This document shows, one piece after another, positions 1-8,635 of a stretch of 52,065 bases of DNA. Position 1 is the stretch's first letter. Each line of letters opens with the position of its first letter. The notes below the pieces were generated by a model, which was not told the DNA's origin, did no database searches, and was given only the letters and a program-made list of their open reading frames with translations. The position numbers were made by a program, and so were the translations under genes. The DNA lies in the NCBI GenBank assembly GCA_026129305.1, contig JAHCII010000014.1, positions 1-52,065 of the forward strand, written 5' to 3'. Source of the DNA: Anaerolineales bacterium. Lineage in GTDB: Bacteria > Chloroflexota > Anaerolineae > Anaerolineales > UBA11579.

Positions 1-2
1 CG

Positions 3-599
3 GGCCGTGAGCCGGGCCGCGCCCAGCAAACCGCTGCCGAGATCGGGCATGACGCGGTCGGCATTAACTTCGACCTCAGCAAGCCTCAGGAAATTGGGGC
101 CGCCCTGGCCGGCGTAAAAGATGTGCTTTTTTTGGTGCTGGTGTCTATCTCACGCGACGAGAACAGCGTCAAGAACTACGATATTCAGCAGGCCGTAGAA
201 CTGGTGACCCTCAAGCTGGTGGGCTACCCGGAGGTCGTGCATGCCCTGCTGCCACAGATGCGCCCCGACGGCGCGGTGCTGATGTACGGCGGCATGGCCA
301 AAGAGCGCCCGTACCCTGGCTCCACCACGGTGACCAGCATCAATGGCGGCGTCTCGACCCTGGTGCGCGCCATGTCGGTGGAGCTGGCCCCGCTACGGAT
401 TAACGCCATTCACCCGGGGGTGGTGGGCGAGACACCCTACTGGGCCGACAAGCCCGCCGGCGTGCTGGAGGCGCTGTCTGCCCGCACACTGACCGGCAAG
501 CTGGTGACGGTCAAGGACGTTACCGACGCGGCCATCTTCTTGCTGGAGAACCAGGGTGTCAACGGCGTCAATTTGGATGTGGATGGTGGCTGGTTTTAG
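3..599 (+). CDS. Short-chain dehydrogenase/reductase family protein, 5' end outside window
   Basis: The frame is open from the window edge, so the N-terminal glycine-rich nucleotide-binding motif is not visible. The 198 residues present resemble the C-terminal two thirds of an SDR: a strand ending VLVSIS, the strand PDGAVLMYGG, then ELAPLRINAIHPGVV, which is the usual strand and PG turn after the active site. Aligned on that segment, the catalytic YxxxK positions read V and N (within TVTSINGG), so the classical Tyr/Lys pair seems absent. The enzyme could therefore use other residues or be a non-catalytic binder. The substrate is unknown. A strong terminator hairpin follows the stop codon. Confidence 0.75.
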   Translation, partial: GREPGRAQQTAAEIGHDAVGINFDLSKPQEIGAALAGVKDVLFLVLVSISRDENSVKNYDIQQAVELVTLKLVGYPEVVHALLPQMRPDGAVLMYGGMAKERPYPGSTTVTSINGGVSTLVRAMSVELAPLRINAIHPGVVGETPYWADKPAGVLEALSARTLTGKLVTVKDVTDAAIFLLENQGVNGVNLDVDGGWF

Positions 600-626
600 G
601 AAGAGGTACTGCCGGACTTGAATTCC

Positions 627-657
627 AAGGAGCGGGCTGTTACGGCCCGCTCCTTTT
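627..657 (+). terminator. Intrinsic terminator after the SDR gene
   Basis: An 11-bp perfect stem, AAGGAGCGGGC paired with GCCCGCTCCTT, has a 7-nt loop and runs into TT. It lies 27 nt after the SDR stop. Confidence 0.8.
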
Positions 658-749
658 GTTGTTTAGAGCAAGCAAGCGCTTGGTGACTTAAAGTAAACAA
701 ATATTGGTTCGCAACGATGGTCAAAGAAATCTGCATTTTTACCAAGCTC

Positions 750-1238
750 TTAGTTTGGCATCATTGCATACCACGCAATTCTTCTCTTTGTGTCTGAGGG
801 TTTATGTGGTCTACCATCGATGTATACCCTTTTGGCATGATGGTTACCTCTTGTATTGACTAGGACATAGTAATGATACGAATCTTCGAAAAATCTGTAG
901 TTGCCATCTGACCCTGGACCTAAAGATATTTGTTCTGTATTGAGAGCATGAACGAGGCCAGCCTCTGTAAATGCCCACTGCACATCCATAATTTCAGTCC
1001 ACTTTTGTTGGTAAATTTTTACCCTAATTTGATAGGCAGCTTCTACTGCGCTTATCAGCTTGGGCAGCTCACCAGAAATCTTGTTGCCTTCCCCATCATG
1101 CTCATAGAGGAGCTTCCAAGCCTCAAGCTTGGCCTCTACTTTTGCAACGCCTTTCTTGCTTTCGCCGCGTGCAGTAATGTAGGCTGCGGCTATTGCGCCA
1201 ATTAAGCTGATAACACTGATAACAACTGCTTCACTCAT
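750..1238 (-). CDS. Unknown protein with N-terminal membrane anchor
   Basis: I do not recognise the family. The 162-residue product starts with a probable transmembrane or signal-anchor helix (EAVVISVISLIGAIAAAYITA), continues with a charged helical stretch rich in Lys/Glu that could form a coiled coil, and ends with a Tyr- and His-rich domain (near DSYHYYVLVNTRG). I chose the ATG at 1238 because GAGAGG lies 6 nt upstream; a longer frame reaches 1280 but would put polar residues before the helix. The gene and its flanks (about 660-1350) are clearly richer in A+T than the neighbours, which suggests acquisition from another source. Confidence 0.6.
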   Translation of the reverse strand: MSEAVVISVISLIGAIAAAYITARGESKKGVAKVEAKLEAWKLLYEHDGEGNKISGELPKLISAVEAAYQIRVKIYQQKWTEIMDVQWAFTEAGLVHALNTEQISLGPGSDGNYRFFEDSYHYYVLVNTRGNHHAKRVYIDGRPHKPSDTKRRIAWYAMMPN

Positions 1239-1403
1239 TTTAGACCTCTCGGCAAAGTATTTATCCTGCGATATTAGCACATGAGTTCTACTTTAGCTGG
1301 TTTTTTCGGTTTCTCCAACCCCTGATTCGGGCTAGTACTGTCTCGGATGATTTCTATCTTTTCGAAGGGCGGCGGCAATTTTGCCAGCACTAAACCGTAC
1401 AGA

Positions 1404-1685
1404 ATGGCGTACAATAACTCCGTGGGTACAAAAGAAACCTCTATCACGCAGCTCCGTGAGAATTTAGCGAAATACCTTGACGAAACACGCCAAGGCCCCG
1501 TGCGGATCATGAAGCACAGCGAAACCGCGGCCTACCTGGTGTCTGCTGCAGAGTTTGAAGCGCTGGTGGAGAAGCTGGAAGACCTGTTGGATATAGTAGA
1601 AGTCAATCAGGCGCTTAAAGACTTTGCCGAAAATCCGGATTTGGCCGTGGATGCGGAGGACGTCTACAGCAAACTGGGTCTTTAA
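1404..1685 (+). CDS. Phd/YefM-type antitoxin
   Basis: Small 93-residue protein with the Phd/YefM pattern: an N-terminal DNA-binding fold beginning TSITQLRENLAKYLDE, a strand RIMKHSETAAYLVSA, then an acidic C-terminal helix region that would wrap a toxin. Such antitoxins neutralise RelE-type RNases and repress their own operon. The partner toxin starts 14 nt after the stop. The start is uncertain: ATG 1404 has no clear ribosome-binding site, while GTG 1422 lies 6 nt after a TACAAT box (1410-1415) and would fit a leaderless message giving an 87-residue protein with a family-like N-terminus. A longer ATG frame from 1347 is less likely. Confidence 0.75.
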   Translation: MAYNNSVGTKETSITQLRENLAKYLDETRQGPVRIMKHSETAAYLVSAAEFEALVEKLEDLLDIVEVNQALKDFAENPDLAVDAEDVYSKLGL

Positions 1686-1699
1686 TTAGGGGCATTGAG

Positions 1700-1993
1700 T
1701 TGTACAAAGTTGTCTTTCTGCCAAACGCCGAGAAGCAGTTCCCCCGATTCCCCAAGCAAGACCAAGTCCGCCTCACAGAGGCCATTCGCGGCTTGGCCAT
1801 AAATCCGCGTCCGGTAGGCAGTGTGCATCTGAGCGATGCGCTCTATCGTATCCGAGTCGGGAATTACCGAGTGTTGTACGCGGTCTTTGACCAGCAATTG
1901 ATCGTAGTTGTGGTCAAAGCCACTCGCAGAAGCGAGCGCACCTATGCAGACATTCGCTCCCTGCTGGCGCGGGCCAAACGCTTCTTGGAATAG
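1700..1993 (+). CDS. RelE/ParE-family toxin
   Basis: A 97-residue basic protein of RelE/ParE type: VVFLPNAEKQFPRFPK at the N-terminus, central YRIRVGNYRVLYAVFDQQ, and a C-terminal strand VVVVKATRRSE. The R-x-G-x-YR-x-x-Y core is the family hallmark. RelE-type members cleave mRNA at the ribosome; ParE-type members poison gyrase. Which applies cannot be decided by eye. The start is TTG, supported by AGGGG 9 nt upstream. It follows the antitoxin by 14 nt, forming a type II toxin-antitoxin operon. Confidence 0.78.
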   Translation: MYKVVFLPNAEKQFPRFPKQDQVRLTEAIRGLAINPRPVGSVHLSDALYRIRVGNYRVLYAVFDQQLIVVVVKATRRSERTYADIRSLLARAKRFLE

Positions 1994-2056
1994 GTGACCG
2001 CCCGCAATGGTAAAGCGCACGGCCGTGAGCCCTTACGCCGGATTGACTCAACTAAA

Positions 2057-2087
2057 AAAGAGAGCCTGGCATTGCCAGGCTCTCTTT
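2057..2087 (-). terminator. Intrinsic terminator of the gltX end of the morphogene cluster
   Basis: A 14-bp stem (AAAGAGAGCCTGGC with its complement) has a 3-nt loop and is followed on the minus strand by a T run. It overlaps the gltX TAA stop at 2086-2088. Confidence 0.85.
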
Positions 2088-3579
2088 AGCTCTCCAGTTT
2101 TTCCACCGCCGCCCGCAGCCGGGTCAGCACCGTCTCGCGACCGACCAGCTCCATGCTCTCGAACAGCGGCGGGCTGACCTGCTGGGCAGTGACGGCATTG
2201 CGCAGCATGCCGAAGAACTGCCCGGCCTTCAGGCCGAGCTCTTCGGCGGCGGCGCGCATGGGTTCTTCCAAGCTGGCGGTGTTGAACTCCGCCAGGCCTT
2301 GGATGATCTCAATCGCCCGGCGCATGGCGGCGGCAGACTGGGCTACATCCAGCCCCTGGCCTATCAGCGTATCTGCTTGAGCAGACACTTCTTCTTTAAA
2401 GAAGAAGCCGGCCAATTCAGGAGCCTCGTCTAGGGTGGTCATGCGCGTCTGGATCAGGGGCACGATGGGCAGCAGCTGCTCGACAGAGACTTGGTAGCCC
2501 GCGGCGGCGAAGTAGGGCAGCAGGCGGGTCGCCAGGTCTTCCACGGACAGGGCGCGGATGTGCAGCCCGTTGAAGTGGTCCAGCTTCTTGAAGTCGATCG
2601 CAGAGGGTGAAGGGTTGAGCTTGTCGATGTCGAACTTTTCCACCAGGTCAGCCAAGGCGAAGAATTCGGTTCTGTCGTCGTAGCTCCAGCCCATCAGCGC
2701 GATCCAGTTCAACACGGCTTCAGGCAAGTAGCCCATGGCGGCCAGGTCTTTGACGAAGATCGACTGCCCGGAAAGGCGCATCTGCTCCGTGTCGCGCTTG
2801 CTCATTTTGCCCTTGCCGCTGGGCTTGAGGAACACCGAAAGGTGCACCCACTCCGGCTGCGGCCAGCCAAAGGCTTCGTAAATGTGGGCGTGCAGCGGCA
2901 GGCTGGGCAGCCACTCCTCGCCGCGGAAGACGTGGGTAATGCCCATCAAATGGTCATCCACCATGGCGGCCAGGTGGTACAGCGCGTGGCCATCGGACTT
3001 TAACAGCACGCGGTCGTCAATGTTGCGGTTTTCTACGGTGATCTCGCCGCGCAGCCGATCGACCACGGTGATGCTGCCTTCTTTGGGCGCCTTGAAGCGG
3101 ATCACATGGGTTTCGCCGGCGGCCACCCGGGCGCGGGCTTCAGCCAGCGGCAATTCTCGGCAGCGGCCGGCGTAGTGGGGCTGCTCTTTACGCTCCTGCT
3201 GCTGCTTACGGTCCTGCTCCAACTGCTGTGGGGTGCAGAAGCAGTAGAAGGCTTTGCCAGCACTCACCAGGTCTTCGGCATGTTGGCGGTAAATGCCCAT
3301 GCGCTGCGATTGGTGGTAAGGCGCATGCGGACCGGCCACGCCGGGGCCTTCGTCCCAGTCCAGCCCCAGCCATTTCAGGCTGTTGGTCAGATCGGCCTCG
3401 GCGTTGGGATCATAGCGCTTTTGGTCGGTATCTTCAATGCGCAGGATAAAACTGCCGCCGGTCTGCTGCGCGATCAGAAAATTGTACAAGGCCGTGCGAG
3501 CACTGCCCAGGTGGGTAAGCCCGGTGGGGGAAGGCGCAAAGCGCACCCGGGCCGGTTGGGAAGGGTGAGTTTTTGTCAT
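2086..3579 (-). CDS. gltX: Glutamyl-tRNA synthetase
   Basis: Class I aminoacyl-tRNA synthetase that charges tRNA-Glu in the cytoplasm. The 497-residue length is normal. The N-terminus carries the HIGH-type signature as FAPSPTGLTHLGSARTAL, and the second ATP-binding loop KMSKR is present as GKGKMSKRDTEQ near residue 260. The catalytic core ends near residue 310, followed by the helical anticodon-binding domain. Start ATG 3579 has AAGGA 5 nt upstream. It lies 6 nt after rodA and closes the minus-strand cluster before a terminator. Whether it discriminates tRNA-Glu from tRNA-Gln cannot be told from sequence alone. Confidence 0.97.
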   Translation of the reverse strand: MTKTHPSQPARVRFAPSPTGLTHLGSARTALYNFLIAQQTGGSFILRIEDTDQKRYDPNAEADLTNSLKWLGLDWDEGPGVAGPHAPYHQSQRMGIYRQHAEDLVSAGKAFYCFCTPQQLEQDRKQQQERKEQPHYAGRCRELPLAEARARVAAGETHVIRFKAPKEGSITVVDRLRGEITVENRNIDDRVLLKSDGHALYHLAAMVDDHLMGITHVFRGEEWLPSLPLHAHIYEAFGWPQPEWVHLSVFLKPSGKGKMSKRDTEQMRLSGQSIFVKDLAAMGYLPEAVLNWIALMGWSYDDRTEFFALADLVEKFDIDKLNPSPSAIDFKKLDHFNGLHIRALSVEDLATRLLPYFAAAGYQVSVEQLLPIVPLIQTRMTTLDEAPELAGFFFKEEVSAQADTLIGQGLDVAQSAAAMRRAIEIIQGLAEFNTASLEEPMRAAAEELGLKAGQFFGMLRNAVTAQQVSPPLFESMELVGRETVLTRLRAAVEKLES

Positions 3580-3585
3580 TGTTCC

Positions 3586-4692
3586 TTATGAAAAATTGAG
3601 GGCCCGGTGGCGCGCCACAACCGACTCGACCAGGCCGATGCCAAACATGAAGGTGAGCAGTGAAGAGCCGCCGGCGCTGATAAAGGGCAACGGCAAGCCG
3701 GTGACAGGCAGAACTTGGATGTTCATGCCCACATTAACGATGGTGTGCAGGGCGATGATCACAGCGACACCATAAGCGATCAGCGAACCAAACGTGTCTT
3801 GCGAAAGCTGGGCAATGCGCACACAGCGCCATATGATAAAAAAGAGCACACCCAGAACGGCCACAGCGCCGACCAGGCCAAACTCTGCGGCAATGGCCGA
3901 GAAGATAAAGTCATTGTGGCGCACTTTGAGGAAGCGCAACTGGACCTGCGTACTTTGCCCATAGCCCTGGCCCAGAACGCCACCCGAGCCGATCGTGATC
4001 AGCGCCTGGGTCACATTGTAGTTAGCGTCCAGCGCTGCTTCTGGGTCTGGCGCCACGAAGTTGATGATGCGCTGGCGTTGGTAGTCTTCCAGCAGCGGGA
4101 AGCTGACCACGGCGATGAACAAGGCGCCAAAGATGAACATGAGCAGGTGCTTGACTTCCAGTCCGCTGACCCACAACAGGGAAAACCAGACGGTCATCAG
4201 CACGATCGAGGTGCTGAGGTTGGGCTGCGCCAGGATCAGGGCCACCAGTGCTACGGTCGAGATGGCGCTGCGGAAGATCCATTTGAGGTCTTTGGCGGCG
4301 TCACGGTTGCGAGCGAAGAAATCCGCCAGAATGATGATCATGGTGATCTTGGCCAGCTCTGAAGGCTGCAGCACGACCAGGCCGATGTTGAGCCAGCGTT
4401 GGGCGCCGAAGCTGCTTTCGCCGGCCACCACCACGAAGAGCAGGAGAATGAACAGGAAAGCATACAGCACGCGGCTGATCGAGATCCACAGGCGGTAATC
4501 GAACGAGGCCGAGACCAGGATGACGACGAAGCCAATCGCTGCAAAAGTGATTTGGCGGCCAAGCACATCCAGTTCGATCAGTTCGGGGTTGCCCGCGATG
4601 GCAGAACTGATCATGGCCAGGCCAAAGGTGATCAGTACTGCGACTGCGCCAAGCAGCCAAAAATCGAAGTAACGCCAAACAGCTGTTCTCAT
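3586..4692 (-). CDS. rodA: RodA/FtsW-family peptidoglycan glycosyltransferase (SEDS)
   Basis: Polytopic membrane enzyme that polymerises lipid II into glycan strands with a partner class B PBP. The 368 residues hold about ten hydrophobic segments. Family blocks are clear: GAQRWLNIG followed by QPSELAKI, the block VRHNDFIFSAIAAEFG (the HNDFIF signature), and the C-terminal LPFISAGGSSLL. Genetic context (mreBCD and PBP2 upstream in the same string) points to the elongation role of RodA rather than the division role of FtsW. It follows minE by 22 nt. No separate promoter is evident. Confidence 0.93.
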   Translation of the reverse strand: MRTAVWRYFDFWLLGAVAVLITFGLAMISSAIAGNPELIELDVLGRQITFAAIGFVVILVSASFDYRLWISISRVLYAFLFILLLFVVVAGESSFGAQRWLNIGLVVLQPSELAKITMIIILADFFARNRDAAKDLKWIFRSAISTVALVALILAQPNLSTSIVLMTVWFSLLWVSGLEVKHLLMFIFGALFIAVVSFPLLEDYQRQRIINFVAPDPEAALDANYNVTQALITIGSGGVLGQGYGQSTQVQLRFLKVRHNDFIFSAIAAEFGLVGAVAVLGVLFFIIWRCVRIAQLSQDTFGSLIAYGVAVIIALHTIVNVGMNIQVLPVTGLPLPFISAGGSSLLTFMFGIGLVESVVARHRALNFS

Positions 4693-4714
4693 GTGCTAAG
4701 CAACTTGGTCCGCG

Positions 4715-4981
4715 CTAGTCCTCAGACTGGCGCTCTGGTCTGCGTTTTAAGGGAATATCCGCCAGCAAGCGCTGGGAGCGGCCTTCCTGGGTCAGTTCCA
4801 GGCGCACTTGGCTTGGGTCCACATCCACATGGCGCGAGATCACCTCGACCAGCTCGTCACGCAGGGCTTCCATGGCGCCGGGCGCCAAGGTGCTGCGGTC
4901 GTGGATCAGCACCAGGCGCAGGCGCTCCTTGGCGGTGCTGGCGCTGCCCTTGCGCCCGAACAGGTCACTCAGATTTCTCAT
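4715..4981 (-). CDS. minE: Cell division topological specificity factor MinE
   Basis: An 88-residue protein with the MinE layout: an amphipathic N-terminal helix (MRNLSDLFGRK), the MinD-contact helix and strand (AKERLRLVLIHDRS), and the dimerising C-terminal domain (LVEVISRHVDVDPSQV followed by LLADIPL). MinE stimulates MinD ATPase and drives its pattern formation, restricting the septum to mid-cell. It starts one nucleotide after minD ends, so translation is probably coupled. Confidence 0.95.
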   Translation of the reverse strand: MRNLSDLFGRKGSASTAKERLRLVLIHDRSTLAPGAMEALRDELVEVISRHVDVDPSQVRLELTQEGRSQRLLADIPLKRRPERQSED

Positions 4982-4982
4982 C

Positions 4983-5786
4983 TTAGCCTCCGCCTGTGCG
5001 GATCAGCTTGGACAAGCGGCCAAACAGGCCGCCGCTGCCGTTTTCTTCTGTGTAGGCAACTTCCTGGCCGCTGAGCCGTTTGGCCACATCCCGGAAAGCC
5101 TGGCCGGTGCGGCTCTTCTGCTCCAGAGAGATGGGTGCGCCGCGGTTTGTGCTGACCAAAACGGCCTGGTCATCCGGCACCATGCCGATCAGGTCCACCG
5201 CCAGCAATTCGAGCACATCTGCCACGGCCAGCATGTCGCCGCGTTCGATCAGCTCCTGGTTGATGCGGTTAATGATCAGCTTGGCTGGGCCCTTCTGGTC
5301 TGCTTCCACCAGGCCAATGATGCGGTCGGCATCGCGCACCGCTGAAACTTCGGGGTTGGTGACGATGATCACATCGTCTGCCGGGGCGATCGCATTCTTG
5401 AAGCCGCGTTCAATGCCTGCCGGCGAATCGATCAGAATGAAGTCAAACTCCGGGCGCAGCTCATCGCAAACGCGCTGCATGTCCTTGGGTGAAATGGCGT
5501 TCTTGTCGCGGGTCTGTGCCGCCGGGATCAGGTACAGCTCGCCCATGCGCTTGTCGCGGATCAGGGCTTGGCGCAGTTTGCAGCGGCCCTCCACCACGTC
5601 CACCAGGTCGTAGACGATGCGATTTTCCAGTCCCATCACCACATCCAGGTTGCGTAGACCAATGTCGGCGTCAATGCAGACGACCTTATAGCCCATATCC
5701 GCCAGGGCAGCGCCAATGTTTGCTGTGGCTGTGGTTTTGCCCACACCGCCTTTGCCAGAAGTAATCGTAATTACGCGTCCACTCAT
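4983..5786 (-). CDS. minD: Septum site-determining ATPase MinD
   Basis: ParA/MinD-type ATPase of 267 residues that binds the membrane and recruits MinC. The deviant Walker A is GKGGVGKTT near residue 11, with ADIGLRNLD and the switch ILIDSPAGIERG following. The C-terminus (LSKLI) is an amphipathic membrane-targeting helix. I use ATG 5786 because AAGGAT lies 8 nt upstream and MSGRVITITSGKGGVGK is the family N-terminus; the longer open frame to 5957 overlaps minC and is unlike MinD. Confidence 0.96.
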   Translation of the reverse strand: MSGRVITITSGKGGVGKTTATANIGAALADMGYKVVCIDADIGLRNLDVVMGLENRIVYDLVDVVEGRCKLRQALIRDKRMGELYLIPAAQTRDKNAISPKDMQRVCDELRPEFDFILIDSPAGIERGFKNAIAPADDVIIVTNPEVSAVRDADRIIGLVEADQKGPAKLIINRINQELIERGDMLAVADVLELLAVDLIGMVPDDQAVLVSTNRGAPISLEQKSRTGQAFRDVAKRLSGQEVAYTEENGSGGLFGRLSKLIRTGGG

Positions 5787-5805
5787 CGTGTCATCCTTAT
5801 AGGGT

Positions 5806-6495
5806 TTATTTAATTGCTTTGCCGGGCTCCCAGGGCTCGGCAATGACTTGTCCATCTCGGACAAAGGCCACTTCTGGGCTGGTTTGGCCGCGCTCCTGCG
5901 GCGGAATAGCAATGTGTCCGGCGATGCGCAGTTGGGTGGGGGCCAGGTCCAGCGCACACACCACAGCGTCTTGATTGCCCTCGGCCCCGGCGTGCACCAG
6001 GCCGCGCAGCCTACCCCAAACGATCACATCGCCGCCGGCGATGATCTCGGCGCCGGGGTTCAGGTCACCGATCAAGGTCACATGCCCGGTGTGGGTGATG
6101 CTGGCGCCGGAGCGCAGCGTGCGGCGTACCAGCACCGCGTCGGAATTGGGGTCAAAGCCGTGACCGTCTGCCGGTTCTGCTTGGCGCTCCGTCTGGTGGA
6201 TGCGAGTGGCCAGACCCATGGCCTGGGCGCTGCGCTCCGTCAGAGGTGAGCGGCTGAGCACGCCCCACAGTGAAAGGCCGTGGTCCGAGATCTGGTCTCG
6301 CAGGCGGCCCATCGCAGCCGCGTTGATGCCGTACTCGTTTACATCCAGGATCAGCTTGGCGCCTTGCAAGAAGCTCTTCTGGCGGTCCAATTCGCTGAGC
6401 AGCTCTTTTTCCGCCAGGTTCCAGTCTCCTTCATCTTCTACTACAGAGACCAATAAACCCTCGCGGATGCCTTTGATTTGTACCTTGTCCGTCAT
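5806..6495 (-). CDS. minC: Septum inhibitor MinC
   Basis: Inhibitor of FtsZ assembly recruited by MinD. The 229 residues divide into an N-terminal domain (VQIKGIREGLLVSV to about residue 100) and a C-terminal beta-helix domain with the typical repeats: VLVRRTLRSGASITHTGHV, LIGDLNPGAEIIAGGDVIVWG and LRGLVHAGA. ATG 6495 is preferred over an upstream frame start at 6519. A perfect extended -10 box (TGC-TATAAT, 6503-6508) ends 7 nt before the ATG, so a leaderless minC message is likely even though the gene sits inside a larger string. Confidence 0.92.
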   Translation of the reverse strand: MTDKVQIKGIREGLLVSVVEDEGDWNLAEKELLSELDRQKSFLQGAKLILDVNEYGINAAAMGRLRDQISDHGLSLWGVLSRSPLTERSAQAMGLATRIHQTERQAEPADGHGFDPNSDAVLVRRTLRSGASITHTGHVTLIGDLNPGAEIIAGGDVIVWGRLRGLVHAGAEGNQDAVVCALDLAPTQLRIAGHIAIPPQERGQTSPEVAFVRDGQVIAEPWEPGKAIK

Positions 6496-6502
6496 TAAAA
6501 AA

Positions 6503-6508
6503 ATTATA
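6503..6508 (-). promoter_or_regulatory. Extended -10 box 7 nt before minC ATG
   Basis: On the minus strand TGC-TATAAT ends 7 nt before the minC start, placing the expected transcription start on or beside the ATG. No good -35 hexamer is seen. It would give minCDE-rodA-gltX expression independent of mreBCD. Confidence 0.6.
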
Positions 6509-6553
6509 GCATCGCGCACCTGCCCACGCTGGGTCCGCGCGAGGGCAAAGCCT

Positions 6554-8635
6554 TTAGGGGGAGGTTAACTGGTTGTCGACTTCTTTGATGCCAAAATAGG
6601 CCGAGAGCAGCTGGCGCACGATCGGGCCGCCGACGGAGGAACCTTCCTTGCCGTTGTATACAAAGGCGATCACGGCAATTTCTGGGTCATCATAGGGTGC
6701 GTAGGCCAGCGTCCAGGCGTGACTGGGCCAGTTACCGTATTGGCAGCGCCCCTGGCTGAAGGCGGTTTCATCGCAATATTCTGCGGTGCCGGTCTTTCCG
6801 GCCACGGCTACGCCAATCGGGTTGTTGTCAAACTCCTGTTGCAGGGTGCCAAACTGCACCGCGCCGCGCATGCCTTGTTGCACGGCTTCGATCACCCAAG
6901 GTTCTACCGTGACTTTCTCGCCGGTCGGCCGGCAGGCGCCGATGCCGCTGGGGTTCTCGTACTTCTCAATCACGGCGTCACGCGTCAAATCGCGGATGAT
7001 GGTCGGCTGAAAGGGTTGGATGACGTTGCCATTGCCATCCACGATTTCGCGCAGCAGGGTGGGTTTCATCATCACGCCATCGTTGGCAATCGTGGCGGCG
7101 GACATTAGGATCTGTAGAGGCGAGGCCAGCACATAGCCCTGGCCCACGCTGGTGATATAGGTGTCGCCCGTGGACCAGTTTTCACCTTGTGAACGGCGCT
7201 TCCAGGTAGGGTCGGGGATCAGGCCGCTGGTTTCGTATGGCTGCTCGATGCCCAGGAAGTCGCCGTAGCCCAGGGCGCGGGCGTAGGTGCCCAAGCGGCA
7301 AATGCCCAAGCCTTCCGGCACTTCCTGCTGGTAACCGCCGCCTACCTTGTAAAAATACACATTGCTGGAATTGGCGATGCCGCCAATGAAGTTCAGCTGC
7401 CCGAAGCCGGCCCGGTTCCAGTCCACGAACTCGCGGCTGCGGCCGGCCTCACCCTCGAAGAACTGTTCACTGACGGTGATCAAGCCGGGGGTTTGAATGA
7501 GCTGGTCGACAGACACTACGCCTTCGTTCAAGACGCCGACTGAAGTGACCAGTTTGAATACGGAGCCAACCGGGATTTCGGCGCCTACGGCATGGTTCAC
7601 CAGCGGGTTGGTGGCATCCGCCAGTAGCTGGTCATAGTAGTAAGCGGGGATGAAGCGCGCCATGCGATTGTTCTCATAGCTGGGCCAGGACACCATGGCC
7701 AGAATTTCGCCCGTGCGCGGGTCCATGGCGATCACCGAGCCACTGGTCATTTCGATGGCGCCGATGAAGTTGTTCCACAACTCAATGTCGCGTTTCAGGA
7801 TCTGGTAGGCGGCCTGCTGCAGACGCATATCCAGCGTCAGCACGATGTTTTGGCCCGGCTGAGCCTCGATGGGCGGGTCAATATCGCGCAGGACCTGACC
7901 GCCTACATCTGTCTCTACGACACGCTGCCCCGGCATGCCGCGCAGGACTTCATCAAAGTATAGTTCCAAACCGCCATAGCCCACCTTGTCCCGGTTGGGC
8001 ACAAAGCCCAGTGAGCGCATTTGAGGCTCGATCGCCGCTGGGATGGGGCCGAGGTAGCCGATGACGGCCGCGGTCATTTCGCCGGTTGGGTAGTCACGCA
8101 CTGGCTCAACCTGAATATCGACCCCCGGCCAATCCACAGACTTCTCTTTGATGGCCATGGCCATCTCTCGGCTCACATTGCACTGCAGCTGCACAGGGTC
8201 GTAGGGGGAGAACGAGGTTTGGATGGCGATCATCTCGCGTAAACCCAGGTTGGTGCCGCAGGGGATCAGCGGTTCATCCAGTGAGCCGCGCGTCACCGGC
8301 AGGCCGGTCAGCTCAGCCAGTTCAAAGATGATCTGCTCGATCTCACCGCTGTCGCCCGGCAGGAAAGCCGGCACGGCAATGATATTGTACGAAGCCGTGT
8401 TGCTTGCCAGCAGCACCCCGTTGCGGTCGAAGATGACCCCGCGTTGGGGAGCCAGGCTAATCACTTCGGTGCGGTTGTCATCCGCCTGGCGCAGCCAGTT
8501 GCTGTGCTCCAGGACTTGCAAATAGAACAGACGGATGAAGAACAGGAAGAAGATCAGGCCGAAGGTGATCAGCACCGTCAGCAGCCGCCAGTTCTCCAGT
8601 GAACTGCGGCTGCCAGATTGCGAGGTGGTGCTCAT
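6554..8635 (-). CDS. mrdA: Penicillin-binding protein 2 (elongation-specific transpeptidase)
   Basis: Class B PBP that cross-links peptidoglycan during elongation with RodA. The 693 residues start with a short cytoplasmic tail and one transmembrane helix (LLTVLITFGLIFFLFFIRLF), then a PBP dimer domain, then the transpeptidase domain. The active-site motifs are all present: the nucleophile box SVFK in PVGSVFKLV, the SxN box as SSN in ANSSNVYFYK, and KTG in VAGKTGTAEY. The start overlaps the end of mreD by 4 nt (ATGA), so the two are translationally coupled. Confidence 0.94.
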   Translation of the reverse strand: MSTTSQSGSRSSLENWRLLTVLITFGLIFFLFFIRLFYLQVLEHSNWLRQADDNRTEVISLAPQRGVIFDRNGVLLASNTASYNIIAVPAFLPGDSGEIEQIIFELAELTGLPVTRGSLDEPLIPCGTNLGLREMIAIQTSFSPYDPVQLQCNVSREMAMAIKEKSVDWPGVDIQVEPVRDYPTGEMTAAVIGYLGPIPAAIEPQMRSLGFVPNRDKVGYGGLELYFDEVLRGMPGQRVVETDVGGQVLRDIDPPIEAQPGQNIVLTLDMRLQQAAYQILKRDIELWNNFIGAIEMTSGSVIAMDPRTGEILAMVSWPSYENNRMARFIPAYYYDQLLADATNPLVNHAVGAEIPVGSVFKLVTSVGVLNEGVVSVDQLIQTPGLITVSEQFFEGEAGRSREFVDWNRAGFGQLNFIGGIANSSNVYFYKVGGGYQQEVPEGLGICRLGTYARALGYGDFLGIEQPYETSGLIPDPTWKRRSQGENWSTGDTYITSVGQGYVLASPLQILMSAATIANDGVMMKPTLLREIVDGNGNVIQPFQPTIIRDLTRDAVIEKYENPSGIGACRPTGEKVTVEPWVIEAVQQGMRGAVQFGTLQQEFDNNPIGVAVAGKTGTAEYCDETAFSQGRCQYGNWPSHAWTLAYAPYDDPEIAVIAFVYNGKEGSSVGGPIVRQLLSAYFGIKEVDNQLTSP

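Noticed and set aside
5787..5957. Longer MinD start giving 324 residues
   Set aside because: It runs through the minC end, has no family similarity, and ATG 5786 has a good ribosome-binding site.
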